Below, one piece after another: positions 6,491 through 12,486 of a DNA stretch of 12,506 nt. Every line of letters starts with the position of its first letter. Positions within the stretch are counted from its first letter, which is position 1. The notes beneath the pieces are model-generated. The model had not been told where the DNA came from and ran no database searches. It worked only from the letters and a program-made list of their open reading frames with translations. Source of the DNA: Bacteroidales bacterium (GTDB lineage: Bacteria > Bacteroidota > Bacteroidia > Bacteroidales > UBA7960); assembly GCA_003557965.1 (NCBI GenBank), contig PWND01000226.1:1-12506 (forward strand), given 5' to 3'. A program made the translations under genes and the position numbers.

Positions 6491-7312
6491 ATGGCTTTAA
6501 GAAAATTTAAACCAACTACGCCGGGTCAACGCTTTAAACTTATTAGCGCATTTGACGACATAACTACCTCCAAACCTGAAAAAAGGCTTGTAGTTGGAAA
6601 GAAGAAATCAGGAGGTAGGAATAATAGAGGCAAAATGACCTGTAGATATATGGGTGGTGGCCATAAAAGAAAAATCAGAATTATTGATTTTAAAAGGGAT
6701 AAAGATGGAGTTCCTGCAAAGGTTGCCTCAATAGAGTATGATCCTAACAGAAGTGCAAGGGTGGCATTGCTTTTTTATGCTGATGGCGAAAAAAGATACA
6801 TTATTGCACCTAATGGTATTCAAGTAGGACAGACTGTCATATCAGGAGAAAAAGCAAGCCCGAATACAGGGAATGCATTGTTCCTGAAGGATATTCCACT
6901 TGGTAGTGTAGTGCACAATGTTGAATTGAAGCCGGGCCAGGGAGCAAAAATTGCCAGAAGTGCAGGTTCTTATGCCCAGCTTACATCACGTGATAAGAAA
7001 TATGCTATCCTTAAGTTGCCTTCAGGCGAATCCAGAATGATTCTTATAACTTGTAAAGCAACTATTGGAACAATTAGCAACCCTGATCACATGCATGAAA
7101 TGTCAGGTAAAGCCGGAAGAAGCAGATGGCTTGGAAGGAGACCCAGAACGAGAGGTGTTGTTATGAATCCTGTTGACCATCCAATGGGTGGTGGTGAAGG
7201 ACGCGCCAGCGGTGGACACCCCAGAAGCAGAAAAGGCTTACCAGCTAAAGGTTTTAAAACCAGGAATAAGAAAAAAGAATCCAACAGACTTATTGTCGAA
7301 AGAAGGAAATAA
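6491..7312 (+). CDS. rplB: 50S ribosomal protein L2
   Basis: L2 is needed for subunit association and lies close to the peptidyl transferase centre. The 273-aa product (E. coli 273) begins MALRKFKPTTPGQRF and has SGGRNNRGKMTCRYMGGGHKR at 40-60, an OB-like and an SH3-like domain, and the C-terminal signature around 225-250. The important histidine (His229 in E. coli numbering without Met) is His230 here in PVDHPMGGGEG; the neighbouring residue is Met232 where E. coli has His, a substitution I associate with Bacteroidota. The C-terminus is strongly basic. The gene lies between rplW (13 nt) and rpsS (27 nt) in the standard S10 order. Confidence 0.98.
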   Translation: MALRKFKPTTPGQRFKLISAFDDITTSKPEKRLVVGKKKSGGRNNRGKMTCRYMGGGHKRKIRIIDFKRDKDGVPAKVASIEYDPNRSARVALLFYADGEKRYIIAPNGIQVGQTVISGEKASPNTGNALFLKDIPLGSVVHNVELKPGQGAKIARSAGSYAQLTSRDKKYAILKLPSGESRMILITCKATIGTISNPDHMHEMSGKAGRSRWLGRRPRTRGVVMNPVDHPMGGGEGRASGGHPRSRKGLPAKGFKTRNKKKESNRLIVERRK

Positions 7313-7339
7313 TATTTATTAACGGAAAAATAATTAAAA

Positions 7340-7618
7340 ATGAGCCGTTCACTTAAAAAAGGACCTTATATACATTATAAACTTGAACAACGTGTATTAC
7401 AGATGGCTAGCAGCAAGAAAAAAACTGTAATCAAAACTTGGTCAAGAGCTTCAATGATATCACCCGATTTCGTTGGGCTAACTATTGCAGTTCATAATGG
7501 CAATAAATTTATTCCTGTATATATTACAGAAAACATGGTTGGGCACAAATTAGGAGAATTTGCACCTACCAGAATTTTCAGAGGCCATGCAGGAAAAAAA
7601 GATAAAGCTAAAAAATAA
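7340..7618 (+). CDS. rpsS: 30S ribosomal protein S19
   Basis: S19 forms a pair with S13 at the head of the 30S subunit near the A-site finger bridge. The 92-aa product (usual 88-93) carries MSRSLKKGPYIHYKL at the start, IKTWSRASMISPDFVGLTI at 31-49, IPVYITENMVGHKLGEF at 58-74 and ends FRGHAGKKDKAKK with a basic tail. All diagnostic S19 positions are present, with no insertion. It is 27 nt after rplB and 15 nt before rplV, consistent with a single transcript; the start region is A-rich without a Shine-Dalgarno. Confidence 0.98.
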   Translation: MSRSLKKGPYIHYKLEQRVLQMASSKKKTVIKTWSRASMISPDFVGLTIAVHNGNKFIPVYITENMVGHKLGEFAPTRIFRGHAGKKDKAKK

Positions 7619-7633
7619 AAAACATACTGTAAA

Positions 7634-8038
7634 ATGGGAGCAAGAAAACATTTAAGGGCAGAAAAAATTAAAGCTGAGAAAAAAAATCAATATTATGCCA
7701 AGCTTAACAACTGCCCAACATCACCCAGAAAAATGCGCCTGGTTGCTGACATGATCAGAGGCAAAGATGTTAATAGAGCACTTGGCATTTTAAAATTTAC
7801 CAAAAAAGAAGCTGCTGAAAGGCTTGAAAAACTTTTACTCTCAGCTATTAGTAACTGGCAGGCAAAAAACGAAGATGTTCGTTTAGAGGATAGTAATCTG
7901 TATATTAAAAGTATCTATGTTGATAGTGGCAGAATGCTGAAAAGGCTGAGGCCGGCACCGCAAGGCCGCGCACATAGAATCAGAAAAAGATCAAATCATG
8001 TTACTATTCAACTTGATAGTAAAAGCAATATCGAATAA
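7634..8038 (+). CDS. rplV: 50S ribosomal protein L22
   Basis: L22 binds all six domains of 23S rRNA, and its beta-hairpin forms the exit-tunnel constriction with L4. The 134-aa product has an N-terminal extension of about 20 basic residues relative to E. coli L22 (110 aa), then CPTSPRKMRLVADMIRGK at 27-44, a core helix region, and the conserved tunnel hairpin at about 98-122 containing RLRPAPQGRAHRIRKR. Macrolide-resistance deletions map to this hairpin; here it is intact. The N-terminal extension is, to my knowledge, usual in Bacteroidota L22 and does not by itself suggest a wrong start, since no nearby internal Met precedes the conserved core. It lies 15 nt after rpsS and 18 nt before rpsC. 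Confidence 0.98.
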   Translation: MGARKHLRAEKIKAEKKNQYYAKLNNCPTSPRKMRLVADMIRGKDVNRALGILKFTKKEAAERLEKLLLSAISNWQAKNEDVRLEDSNLYIKSIYVDSGRMLKRLRPAPQGRAHRIRKRSNHVTIQLDSKSNIE

Positions 8039-8056
8039 TTATTAAAAAAATAATAA

Positions 8057-8779
8057 ATGGGACAAAAAACTAATCCAACAGGTCTTAGGCTAGGAATTAT
8101 CAAAGGATGGGATTCCAATTGGTATGGCGGAAACAACTATGCTACTAAGCTTATCGAAGATGATAAAATCAGGAAATATCTTAATGCCCGCTTGTCGAAA
8201 GCAGGTGTTTCTAAAATTATTATCGAAAGAACGCTTAAGCTTATTACTGTTACAATAAATACAGCCCGCCCGGGAATTATTATTGGTAAAGGAGGACAAG
8301 AGGTTGATAAGATCAAAGAAGAGCTTAAAAAACTTACACAAAAAGAAGTTCAGATAAATATATCTGAAATAAAAAGGCCAGAACTTGATGCCACATTGGT
8401 TGCAAACACAGTTGCACGACAAATTGAAGGCAGAATTTCATTTAGAAGAGCAGTAAAAACTGCTATTGCATCTACAATGAGGTTAGGTGCTGAAGGCATC
8501 AAAATTACTGTATCTGGCAGATTAGGTGGTGCTGAAATGGCAAGAAGCGAAACGTATAAGGAAGGCAGAATTCCTTTGCACACGCTTAGAGCTGATATTG
8601 ATTATGCTATTGTAGAAGCACATACCACTTATGGAAGGCTTGGAATTAAAGTGTGGATATGTAAAGGAGAAATATTTGGCAAAAAAGAACTGACACCATT
8701 TATAACAGAACCTGCTAAAGGTGGCAGAGGAATGGGCGGTGGCCAAAGAGGCGACAGATTTAAAGGCCGTAGAAAATAA
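8057..8779 (+). CDS. rpsC: 30S ribosomal protein S3
   Basis: S3 lies at the mRNA entry tunnel and contributes to the ribosomal helicase activity with S4 and S5. The 240-aa product begins MGQKTNPTGLRLGIIKGWDS, has the type-II KH domain with the GxxG loop GKGG at 77-80 (context RPGIIIGKGGQEVDKIKEEL), and the C-terminal domain with SGRLGGAEMARSE and a following IPLHTLRADIDYAIVEA. It ends in a Gly/Arg/Lys-rich tail (GGRGMGGGQRGDRFKGRRK), slightly longer than in E. coli (233 aa). The spacer to rplP is 40 nt and has no promoter match. Confidence 0.98.
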   Translation: MGQKTNPTGLRLGIIKGWDSNWYGGNNYATKLIEDDKIRKYLNARLSKAGVSKIIIERTLKLITVTINTARPGIIIGKGGQEVDKIKEELKKLTQKEVQINISEIKRPELDATLVANTVARQIEGRISFRRAVKTAIASTMRLGAEGIKITVSGRLGGAEMARSETYKEGRIPLHTLRADIDYAIVEAHTTYGRLGIKVWICKGEIFGKKELTPFITEPAKGGRGMGGGQRGDRFKGRRK

Positions 8780-8819
8780 TAAATAATTGGTTTTGAATAA
8801 CTGGTAAATATTTAGAATA

Positions 8820-9242
8820 ATGTTACAACCAAGAAAAACAAAATTTAGAAAACAACAAAAAGGCCGAATGAAGGGCAACACAAAACGTGGTGCAGAATTG
8901 GTCTTTGGCGATTTTGGAATAAAATCACTCGATACTAAGTGGATTACTGCAAGGCAAATTGAAGCTGCCCGACAGGCAATCACCAGAAGAATGAAGCGTG
9001 AAGGACAATTATGGATTAGAATTTTTCCAGATAAACCTATTACAAAGAAACCCGCAGAGGTTCGTATGGGTAAAGGTAAAGGTGCTCCGGAATTATTCGT
9101 TGCAAGGGTTTGTCCCGGCAGAATTCTGTTTGAGTCAGAAGGGGTTACAACCGAAGTTGCCAGGGAATCAATGAGGCTTGGTGCGCAAAAGTTACCAATA
9201 AAAACAAAATTTATTGTTAGAAGAGATTATATCGGTAAATAA
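8820..9242 (+). CDS. rplP: 50S ribosomal protein L16
   Basis: L16 organises the A-site tRNA binding region of the large subunit and joins late in assembly. The 140-aa product starts MLQPRKTKFRKQQKGRMKG and contains LVFGDFGIKSLD at 27-38, WITARQIEAARQAI at 41-54, VRMGKGKGAPE at 81-91 and the C-terminal ESMRLGAQKLP. Arg82 aligns with the arginine hydroxylated by RoxA (YcfD) in E. coli; no hydroxylase gene is visible here. The stop at 9240-9242 is followed by an unusually long 207-bp gap before rpmC, whereas in most bacteria rplP and rpmC are nearly adjacent, so rplP may mark the end of one transcriptional segment. Confidence 0.98.
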   Translation: MLQPRKTKFRKQQKGRMKGNTKRGAELVFGDFGIKSLDTKWITARQIEAARQAITRRMKREGQLWIRIFPDKPITKKPAEVRMGKGKGAPELFVARVCPGRILFESEGVTTEVARESMRLGAQKLPIKTKFIVRRDYIGK

Positions 9243-9267
9243 GGTTTTTTATTAAAGAATAATTTTG

Positions 9268-9275
9268 TAACTTTG
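9268..9275 (+). promoter_or_regulatory. Candidate internal promoter, -7 element TAACTTTG
   Basis: TAACTTTG matches the Bacteroidota -7 consensus exactly and is followed by GCAGCC, similar to the GCACTCC after the P2 element. The -33 position (about 9245-9250) holds a T-run rather than TTG, so the match is partial. If active it would start a transcript near 9280-9284, with a leader of about 165 nt before rpmC, and would give the rpmC-rplF part of the cluster its own input. The location in the only long spacer of the cluster adds support. Confidence 0.45.
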
Positions 9276-9284
9276 CAGCCTTTT

Positions 9285-9340
9285 TGTGGGAAATTGATAA
9301 AAGCGTAGCCGTTACCTGCGACATAACTCAAAATCCCATA
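9285..9340 (+). promoter_or_regulatory. Predicted nested hairpin in the rpmC leader
   Basis: The outer stem TGTGGGA (9285-9291) pairs with TCCCATA (9334-9340) using one G-U wobble. Inside it CGTAG (9304-9308) pairs with CTGCG (9316-9320), also with one G-U, around a 7-nt loop. A competing small pairing GTTA/TAAC (9311-9314 with 9324-9327) is possible. The structure begins directly at the predicted start of the internal promoter transcript. No T-run follows it, so it is not a typical intrinsic terminator. I do not recognise it as a known RNA family; it could be a leader regulating L29-L6 expression or a chance fold. Confidence 0.35.
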
Positions 9341-9449
9341 CTTTATGCAAAACAAATTGCAATTAAATTACAAATTAACATTCCGGTCTGCTTTTAATGA
9401 GTTGCAGAAGCACATCAGAATAAAAAATTACACGAAATATTAAAAATAC

Positions 9450-9665
9450 ATGAAAGCAAAAGTAATTCGTGAAATGTCAACACCTGAACTCCGTGAAAGG
9501 TTAGAAGAGGAAAAAAAGCAACTGGTAAAACTTAAGTTAAACCATGCTGTTTCTCCACTGGAGAATCCATTGAAAATAAAGGCTTACCGCAAGATTGTTG
9601 CTAGGCTAAACACTGAGATCAGAAAGAGAGAAATTCAGGAAAATAAACAAACGAAACAAAGTTAA
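9450..9665 (+). CDS. rpmC: 50S ribosomal protein L29
   Basis: L29 is a small two-helix protein next to L23 at the tunnel exit, contributing to the SRP/trigger factor platform. The 71-aa product starts MKAKVIREMSTPELRERLEEEKKQLVKLKLNHAVSPLENP-like sequence, with the L29 pattern of a first acidic-basic helix (about 8-32), a short turn with NHAVSPLENP at 31-40, and a second helix with the KIVARLNTEIRKRE signature at 48-61. A Lys/Gln-rich tail follows. It sits after the long spacer and is almost fused to the next gene: only 2 nt separate its stop from the rpsQ ATG. No Shine-Dalgarno precedes the start. Confidence 0.97.
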   Translation: MKAKVIREMSTPELRERLEEEKKQLVKLKLNHAVSPLENPLKIKAYRKIVARLNTEIRKREIQENKQTKQS

Positions 9666-9667
9666 GT

Positions 9668-9925
9668 ATGGAAACCAGATCTCGCAGAAAAGAAAGAACA
9701 GGATTTGTTGTGAGTAATAAAATGAATAAATCCATAATTGTTGAGGTAATGCGTCAAATTAAGCATCCAATGTATGGCAAGTATATTAAAAAAAACTCGC
9801 GCTTTATGGCACATGACGAAAACAATGAATGTAACACTGGTGATAAAGTCCGTATTATGGAAACAAGGCCTTTAAGCCGCAATAAGTGTTGGAGATTAGT
9901 TGAAATTATTGAAAGAGCTAAATAA
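9668..9925 (+). CDS. rpsQ: 30S ribosomal protein S17
   Basis: S17 is an OB-fold primary binding protein of the 16S rRNA 5' domain. The 85-aa product (usual about 84) contains RKERTGFVVSNKMNKSIIVEV at about 7-27, the basic HPMYGKYIKK segment at 33-42, and the family signature GDKVRIMETRPLSRNK at 58-73 followed by the WRLVEIIERAK tail. Its ATG lies 2 nt after the rpmC stop and its own stop is 2 nt before rplN, so translation of rpmC-rpsQ-rplN is probably coupled by re-initiation. Confidence 0.98.
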   Translation: METRSRRKERTGFVVSNKMNKSIIVEVMRQIKHPMYGKYIKKNSRFMAHDENNECNTGDKVRIMETRPLSRNKCWRLVEIIERAK

Positions 9926-9927
9926 TT

Positions 9928-10296
9928 ATGATACAACAAGAATCAAGAGTCGCTGTAGCAGACAATAGTGGCGCCAAAGAAGTGCAATGTATTAGAGTAC
10001 TTGGGGGCACCAGAAAAAGATATGCCAAAATTGGTGATAAAGTAATTGTTTCTGTTAAATATGCTTTACCTAACGGTAATATTAAAAAAGGAACAATTTC
10101 TAAAGCAGTTGTTGTCAGAACCAAGAAACATACACACCGTCAGGATGGTTCATATATTAAATTTGATGATAATGCAGTTGTATTACTTTCTGCAACTGAT
10201 GAGCTTAGAGGTACAAGGATTTTTGGGCCTGTAGCCAGGGAATTGAGGGAAAAGCAATATATGAAAATTGTTTCGCTGGCACCGGAAGTGCTGTAA
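9928..10296 (+). CDS. rplN: 50S ribosomal protein L14
   Basis: L14 lies at the subunit interface, contacts 16S helix 14 in bridge B8, and is the binding site of the silencing factor RsfS. The 122-aa product has the standard bacterial length. It begins MIQQESRVAVADNSGAKEV and contains IRVLGGTRKRYAKIGD at 22-37, the signature AVVVRTKKHTHRQDGSYI at 60-77 with FDDNAVVLL after it, and GTRIFGPVARELR at 95-107. In E. coli rplN begins the spc operon with its own promoter; here it is only 2 nt behind rpsQ and has no room for one. Confidence 0.98.
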   Translation: MIQQESRVAVADNSGAKEVQCIRVLGGTRKRYAKIGDKVIVSVKYALPNGNIKKGTISKAVVVRTKKHTHRQDGSYIKFDDNAVVLLSATDELRGTRIFGPVARELREKQYMKIVSLAPEVL

Positions 10297-10316
10297 TTAT
10301 TTTAAAACTTGAAATT

Positions 10317-10637
10317 ATGCAAAGGAAAACTCATATTAAAAAAGGAGACAACGTTAAGGTTATTGCTGGAAATGAAAAAGGCAAAGAAGGCAAAGTTCTC
10401 AGAATTGACAGAAAAAAGAACAGAGCTTTTGTTGAGGCCTTGAATTTTGTTTCTAAGCACACTAAACCAAATGCTGCTAATCCACAGGGTGGTATTCTTA
10501 AACAAGAAGCAAGTATCCATTTATCAAACCTTATGGTTGTTGATTCTAAAGGTGAAGCGACCCGTGTTGGCAGAAAATTGGAGGATAATAACAAATTAGT
10601 ACGCTATTCAAAAAAGTCAGGGGAGGTAATTAAGTAA
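10317..10637 (+). CDS. rplX: 50S ribosomal protein L24
   Basis: L24 is an assembly initiator that binds the 5' end of 23S rRNA. The 106-aa product (usual 102-110) has the KOW motif from about 7 to 34 (IKKGDNVKVIAGNEKGKEGKV region), FVSKHTKPNAANPQGGILKQE at about 43-63, and HLSNLMVVD at 68-76. The last codons contain GGGGAGGT, which acts as a good Shine-Dalgarno for the next gene while coding Gly-Glu-Val here. Its stop overlaps the rplE start by 1 nt (TAATG), a classical coupling arrangement. The start is 20 nt after rplN in AT-rich sequence. Confidence 0.97.
   Translation: MQRKTHIKKGDNVKVIAGNEKGKEGKVLRIDRKKNRAFVEALNFVSKHTKPNAANPQGGILKQEASIHLSNLMVVDSKGEATRVGRKLEDNNKLVRYSKKSGEVIK
10622..10627 (+). 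promoter_or_regulatory. Shine-Dalgarno GGAGGT for rplE
   Basis: GGAGGT ends 9 nt before the rplE ATG, inside the last codons of rplX. Almost all other genes in the window lack any such element, so its presence at a coding-overlapped junction is notable. The spacing is slightly long but workable. Because the bases also code the end of L24, the match could be partly coincidental. Confidence 0.5.
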
Positions 10638-11194
10638 TGAAATATATACCAAGACTTAAAGAGAAATACACAAAAGAAATAGTTCCTGCTTTAGTTAAGG
10701 AATTTAACTATAAAAGCCGCATGCAGGTTCCAAGAATCGAAAAAATATGTCTGAACCAGGGTGTTGGTGAAGCCATTACTGATAAAAAGATTATTGAAAC
10801 AGCAGCTGAAGAGATGTCATTAATTGCCGGACAAAAAGCAGTGCAAACCAAATCAAAAAAGGACATTTCAAACTTCAAACTTAGAAGAGGAATGCCTATT
10901 GGTGTCAGAGTTACTCTCAGAGGCAATAAAATGTATGAATTTCTTGACAAACTTATTGCTGTATCGCTGCCTCGAATACGCGACTTTAAAGGAATTAACG
11001 AAAAAGGTTTTGACGGTAGAGGAAATTTCTCGCTTGGAGTACCAGAGCAAATTATCTTCCCGGAAATAAACATAGATAAAGTTAATAGAATTATGGGTAT
11101 GGATATAACCATAGTTACTTCTGCCGAAACTGACAAAGAAGCTTTCGGATTACTTAAAGAATTTGGAATACCGTTTAAGAATGTCATGAAATAA
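10637..11194 (+). CDS. rplE: 50S ribosomal protein L5
   Basis: L5 is part of the central protuberance, binds 5S rRNA and contacts P-site tRNA. The 185-aa product (E. coli 179) has the signature VPRIEKICLNQGVGEA at 31-46, KKDISNFKLRRGMPIGVRVTLRG at about 74-96, the loop LPRIRDFKGIN at 111-121, and FPEINIDKVNRIMGMDITIVT at 141-161. The start overlaps the rplX stop by 1 nt and is preceded by GGAGGT at 9 nt. In E. coli S8 binds the mRNA at the rplE start to repress the spc operon; the 5' end of this gene shows no obvious copy of the S8 site, so that control is unproven here. Confidence 0.98.
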   Translation: MKYIPRLKEKYTKEIVPALVKEFNYKSRMQVPRIEKICLNQGVGEAITDKKIIETAAEEMSLIAGQKAVQTKSKKDISNFKLRRGMPIGVRVTLRGNKMYEFLDKLIAVSLPRIRDFKGINEKGFDGRGNFSLGVPEQIIFPEINIDKVNRIMGMDITIVTSAETDKEAFGLLKEFGIPFKNVMK

Positions 11195-11206
11195 AATCTA
11201 TAATAA

Positions 11207-11476
11207 ATGGCTAAAGAATCTATAAAAGCAAGAGAAAGAAAAAGAGAAAAAATGGTAGCTAAGTATGCTGCCAAAAGAGCTGAACTTAAAGCTAAAGGTG
11301 ATTATGTTGCCTTGCAAAAGCTGCCAAAAAACTCATCCCCGGTGCGTTTACACAACAGGTGTAAACTTACTGGTAGGCCTAAAGGCTATATGAGACAGTT
11401 TGGTATCTCACGTATTAATTTCAGAGAGTTGGCGAATAACGGCCAAATCCCTGGTATTACTAAGTCCAGCTGGTAG
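11207..11476 (+). CDS. rpsN: 30S ribosomal protein S14, zinc-independent type
   Basis: S14 is a late-binding protein of the 30S head. The 89-aa product carries the signature RLHNRCKLTGRPKGYMR at 47-63 followed by QFGISRINFRELA, and ends GITKSSW. Only one cysteine (Cys52) is present and the CxxC pairs of the short zinc-binding form are missing, so this is the C-minus, zinc-independent type with the long, basic N-terminal helix (KESIKARERKREKMVAKYAAKR at about 3-24). It is within the 89-101 aa range of that type. It lies 12 nt after rplE and 36 nt before rpsH, with no Shine-Dalgarno. Confidence 0.98.
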   Translation: MAKESIKARERKREKMVAKYAAKRAELKAKGDYVALQKLPKNSSPVRLHNRCKLTGRPKGYMRQFGISRINFRELANNGQIPGITKSSW

Positions 11477-11512
11477 TAGTGTTTATTTGTTGAAACTTTA
11501 TAATATTGAAAA

Positions 11513-11911
11513 ATGTTAACAGATCCAATTGCAGATTATCTGAACAGAATTAGAAATGCCATTAAGGCTAACCACAGGATTGTAGAAATTCCTGCATCAA
11601 ACATTAAAAAAGAGATGACAAAAATCCTTTTCGATAAAGGATATATTTTGAATTATAAGTTTGAAGATGATAAAATACCGGGCATCATTAAGATTGCCTT
11701 AAAATATCATCCAACAACTAAACTGCCTGCTATTAATGAACTTAAGCGTATTAGCAAGCCGGGCCTTCGTAAATATTGCAAAAGTGATGAATTGCCAAGA
11801 GTTTTAAATGGACTGGGAGTAGCTATTATTAGCACCTCCAGTGGATTAATCACAGATAAAGAGGCCAGGAAGTTAAAAGTAGGTGGTGAAATTATTTGTT
11901 ACGTTAGCTAA
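11513..11911 (+). CDS. rpsH: 30S ribosomal protein S8
   Basis: S8 is a primary binding protein of the 16S rRNA central domain. The 132-aa product (usual 130-132) starts MLTDPIADYLNRIRNAIKA, with one extra Leu after Met compared with the common MTDPIADYL, and has VEIPASNIKKEMTKILFDKGYI at about 24-45 and the C-terminal RNA-binding signature STSSGLITDKEARK at 107-120. In E. coli S8 is the feedback repressor of the spc operon; a similar role here is inference only. Its stop lies 14 nt before rplF, and that gap contains a perfect Shine-Dalgarno. Confidence 0.98.
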   Translation: MLTDPIADYLNRIRNAIKANHRIVEIPASNIKKEMTKILFDKGYILNYKFEDDKIPGIIKIALKYHPTTKLPAINELKRISKPGLRKYCKSDELPRVLNGLGVAIISTSSGLITDKEARKLKVGGEIICYVS

Positions 11912-11913
11912 AC

Positions 11914-11921
11914 AAGGAGGT
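11914..11921 (+). promoter_or_regulatory. Perfect Shine-Dalgarno AAGGAGGT before rplF
   Basis: AAGGAGGT, extended to AAGGAGGTT, is fully complementary to the usual 16S 3' end and lies 4 nt before the rplF ATG, in non-coding sequence after the rpsH stop. It is the only full match placed before a start codon in the window. Bacteroidota ribosomes are known to sequester their anti-Shine-Dalgarno and normally ignore such elements, so this site may mark special translational control. Confidence 0.85.
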
Positions 11922-11925
11922 TAAA

Positions 11926-12486
11926 ATGTCAAGAATAGGAAATGCACCAATAACATTACCGGAAGGTGTCACAGTTAATATTGACGATAAAAACTTGGTA
12001 ACTGTTAAAGGCCCAAAAGGTGAGCTTAATCAGCAGATTGAGCCTGGGTTTAGAATTAATATCGAAGATAATATTCTAACTATTGAAAGGCCTACAGAAC
12101 TTAAAAAGCATAAGTCATTACACGGGCTGTACCGGTCATTGGTAAACAATATGGTTATTGGAGTTACAGATGGTTATAAAATAGAACAAGAGTTAGTTGG
12201 GGTTGGTTATAAAGCTTCTAATGCAGGACAGGTGCTTGAGCTTGCACTTGGGTATTCACATAATATCTTTTTTGAAATACCTAAAGAAGTTAAGCTTGAA
12301 ACAGTTACGGAAAGAGGTAAAAACCCAACGATTATTCTTGAATCAATAGACAAGCAGCTAATTGGACAGGTTGCTGCAAAAATCAGATCCTTACGTAAAC
12401 CTGAACCATATAAAGGTAAAGGTGTATTGTTTAAAGGTGAAGTTATTCGCAGGAAGGCTGGTAAAGCTGCTGCTGCCGCTAAATAA
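11926..12486 (+). CDS. rplF: 50S ribosomal protein L6
   Basis: L6 lies near the factor-binding site at the base of the L7/L12 stalk and is made of two similar alpha/beta domains. The 186-aa product starts MSRIGNAPITLPEGVTV, has domain 1 to about residue 80 with VTVKGPKGEL at 25-34, domain 2 with LVGVGYKA at 90-97 and LALGYSH at 106-112, and the signature PEPYKGKGV at 159-167. The C-terminus is a short Ala-rich tail (AGKAAAAAK). Length is slightly above E. coli L6 (177 aa). It is the only gene here with a perfect Shine-Dalgarno. The window ends 20 nt after its stop, before the rplR gene expected next. Confidence 0.98.
   Translation: MSRIGNAPITLPEGVTVNIDDKNLVTVKGPKGELNQQIEPGFRINIEDNILTIERPTELKKHKSLHGLYRSLVNNMVIGVTDGYKIEQELVGVGYKASNAGQVLELALGYSHNIFFEIPKEVKLETVTERGKNPTIILESIDKQLIGQVAAKIRSLRKPEPYKGKGVLFKGEVIRRKAGKAAAAAK

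Larger units (their letters stand above)
9243..9449 (+). other. Unusually long rplP-rpmC spacer
   Basis: This 207-bp gap is four times longer than the next largest spacer inside the cluster (50 nt). It holds a T-run directly after rplP (9245-9250), a TAnnTTTG -7 element at 9268-9275, an imperfect nested hairpin at 9285-9340, and a 32-codon open frame (ATG 9345 to TAA 9441-9443) that ends 6 nt before the rpmC ATG. The open frame encodes a basic, Lys/Asn/Gln-rich peptide that I do not recognise and that may well be chance. Bases 9321-9333 repeat a 13-mer also found at 1181-1193 in the rpsL upstream region. Confidence 0.75.

Noticed and set aside
8522..8983. Open frame on the - strand (153 codons) across the rpsC-rplP junction
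   Set aside because: It covers two certain ribosomal protein genes in antisense, and the predicted peptide is low in family-like features.
9241..9260. T-run after rplP as an intrinsic terminator
   Set aside because: No stable stem-loop precedes the T-run at 9245-9250, and conserved genes of the same cluster follow.
9285..9340. tRNA-like or group II intron fragment in the rplP-rpmC spacer
   Set aside because: The paired ends are only about 56 nt apart, with no anticodon arm or T-loop, and none of the conserved intron 5' or domain V bases are seen.
10708..11274. Long open frame on the - strand (188 codons) opposite rplE
   Set aside because: It lies antisense to the highly conserved rplE gene, and its product shows no recognisable family; it is a shadow of rplE codon usage.
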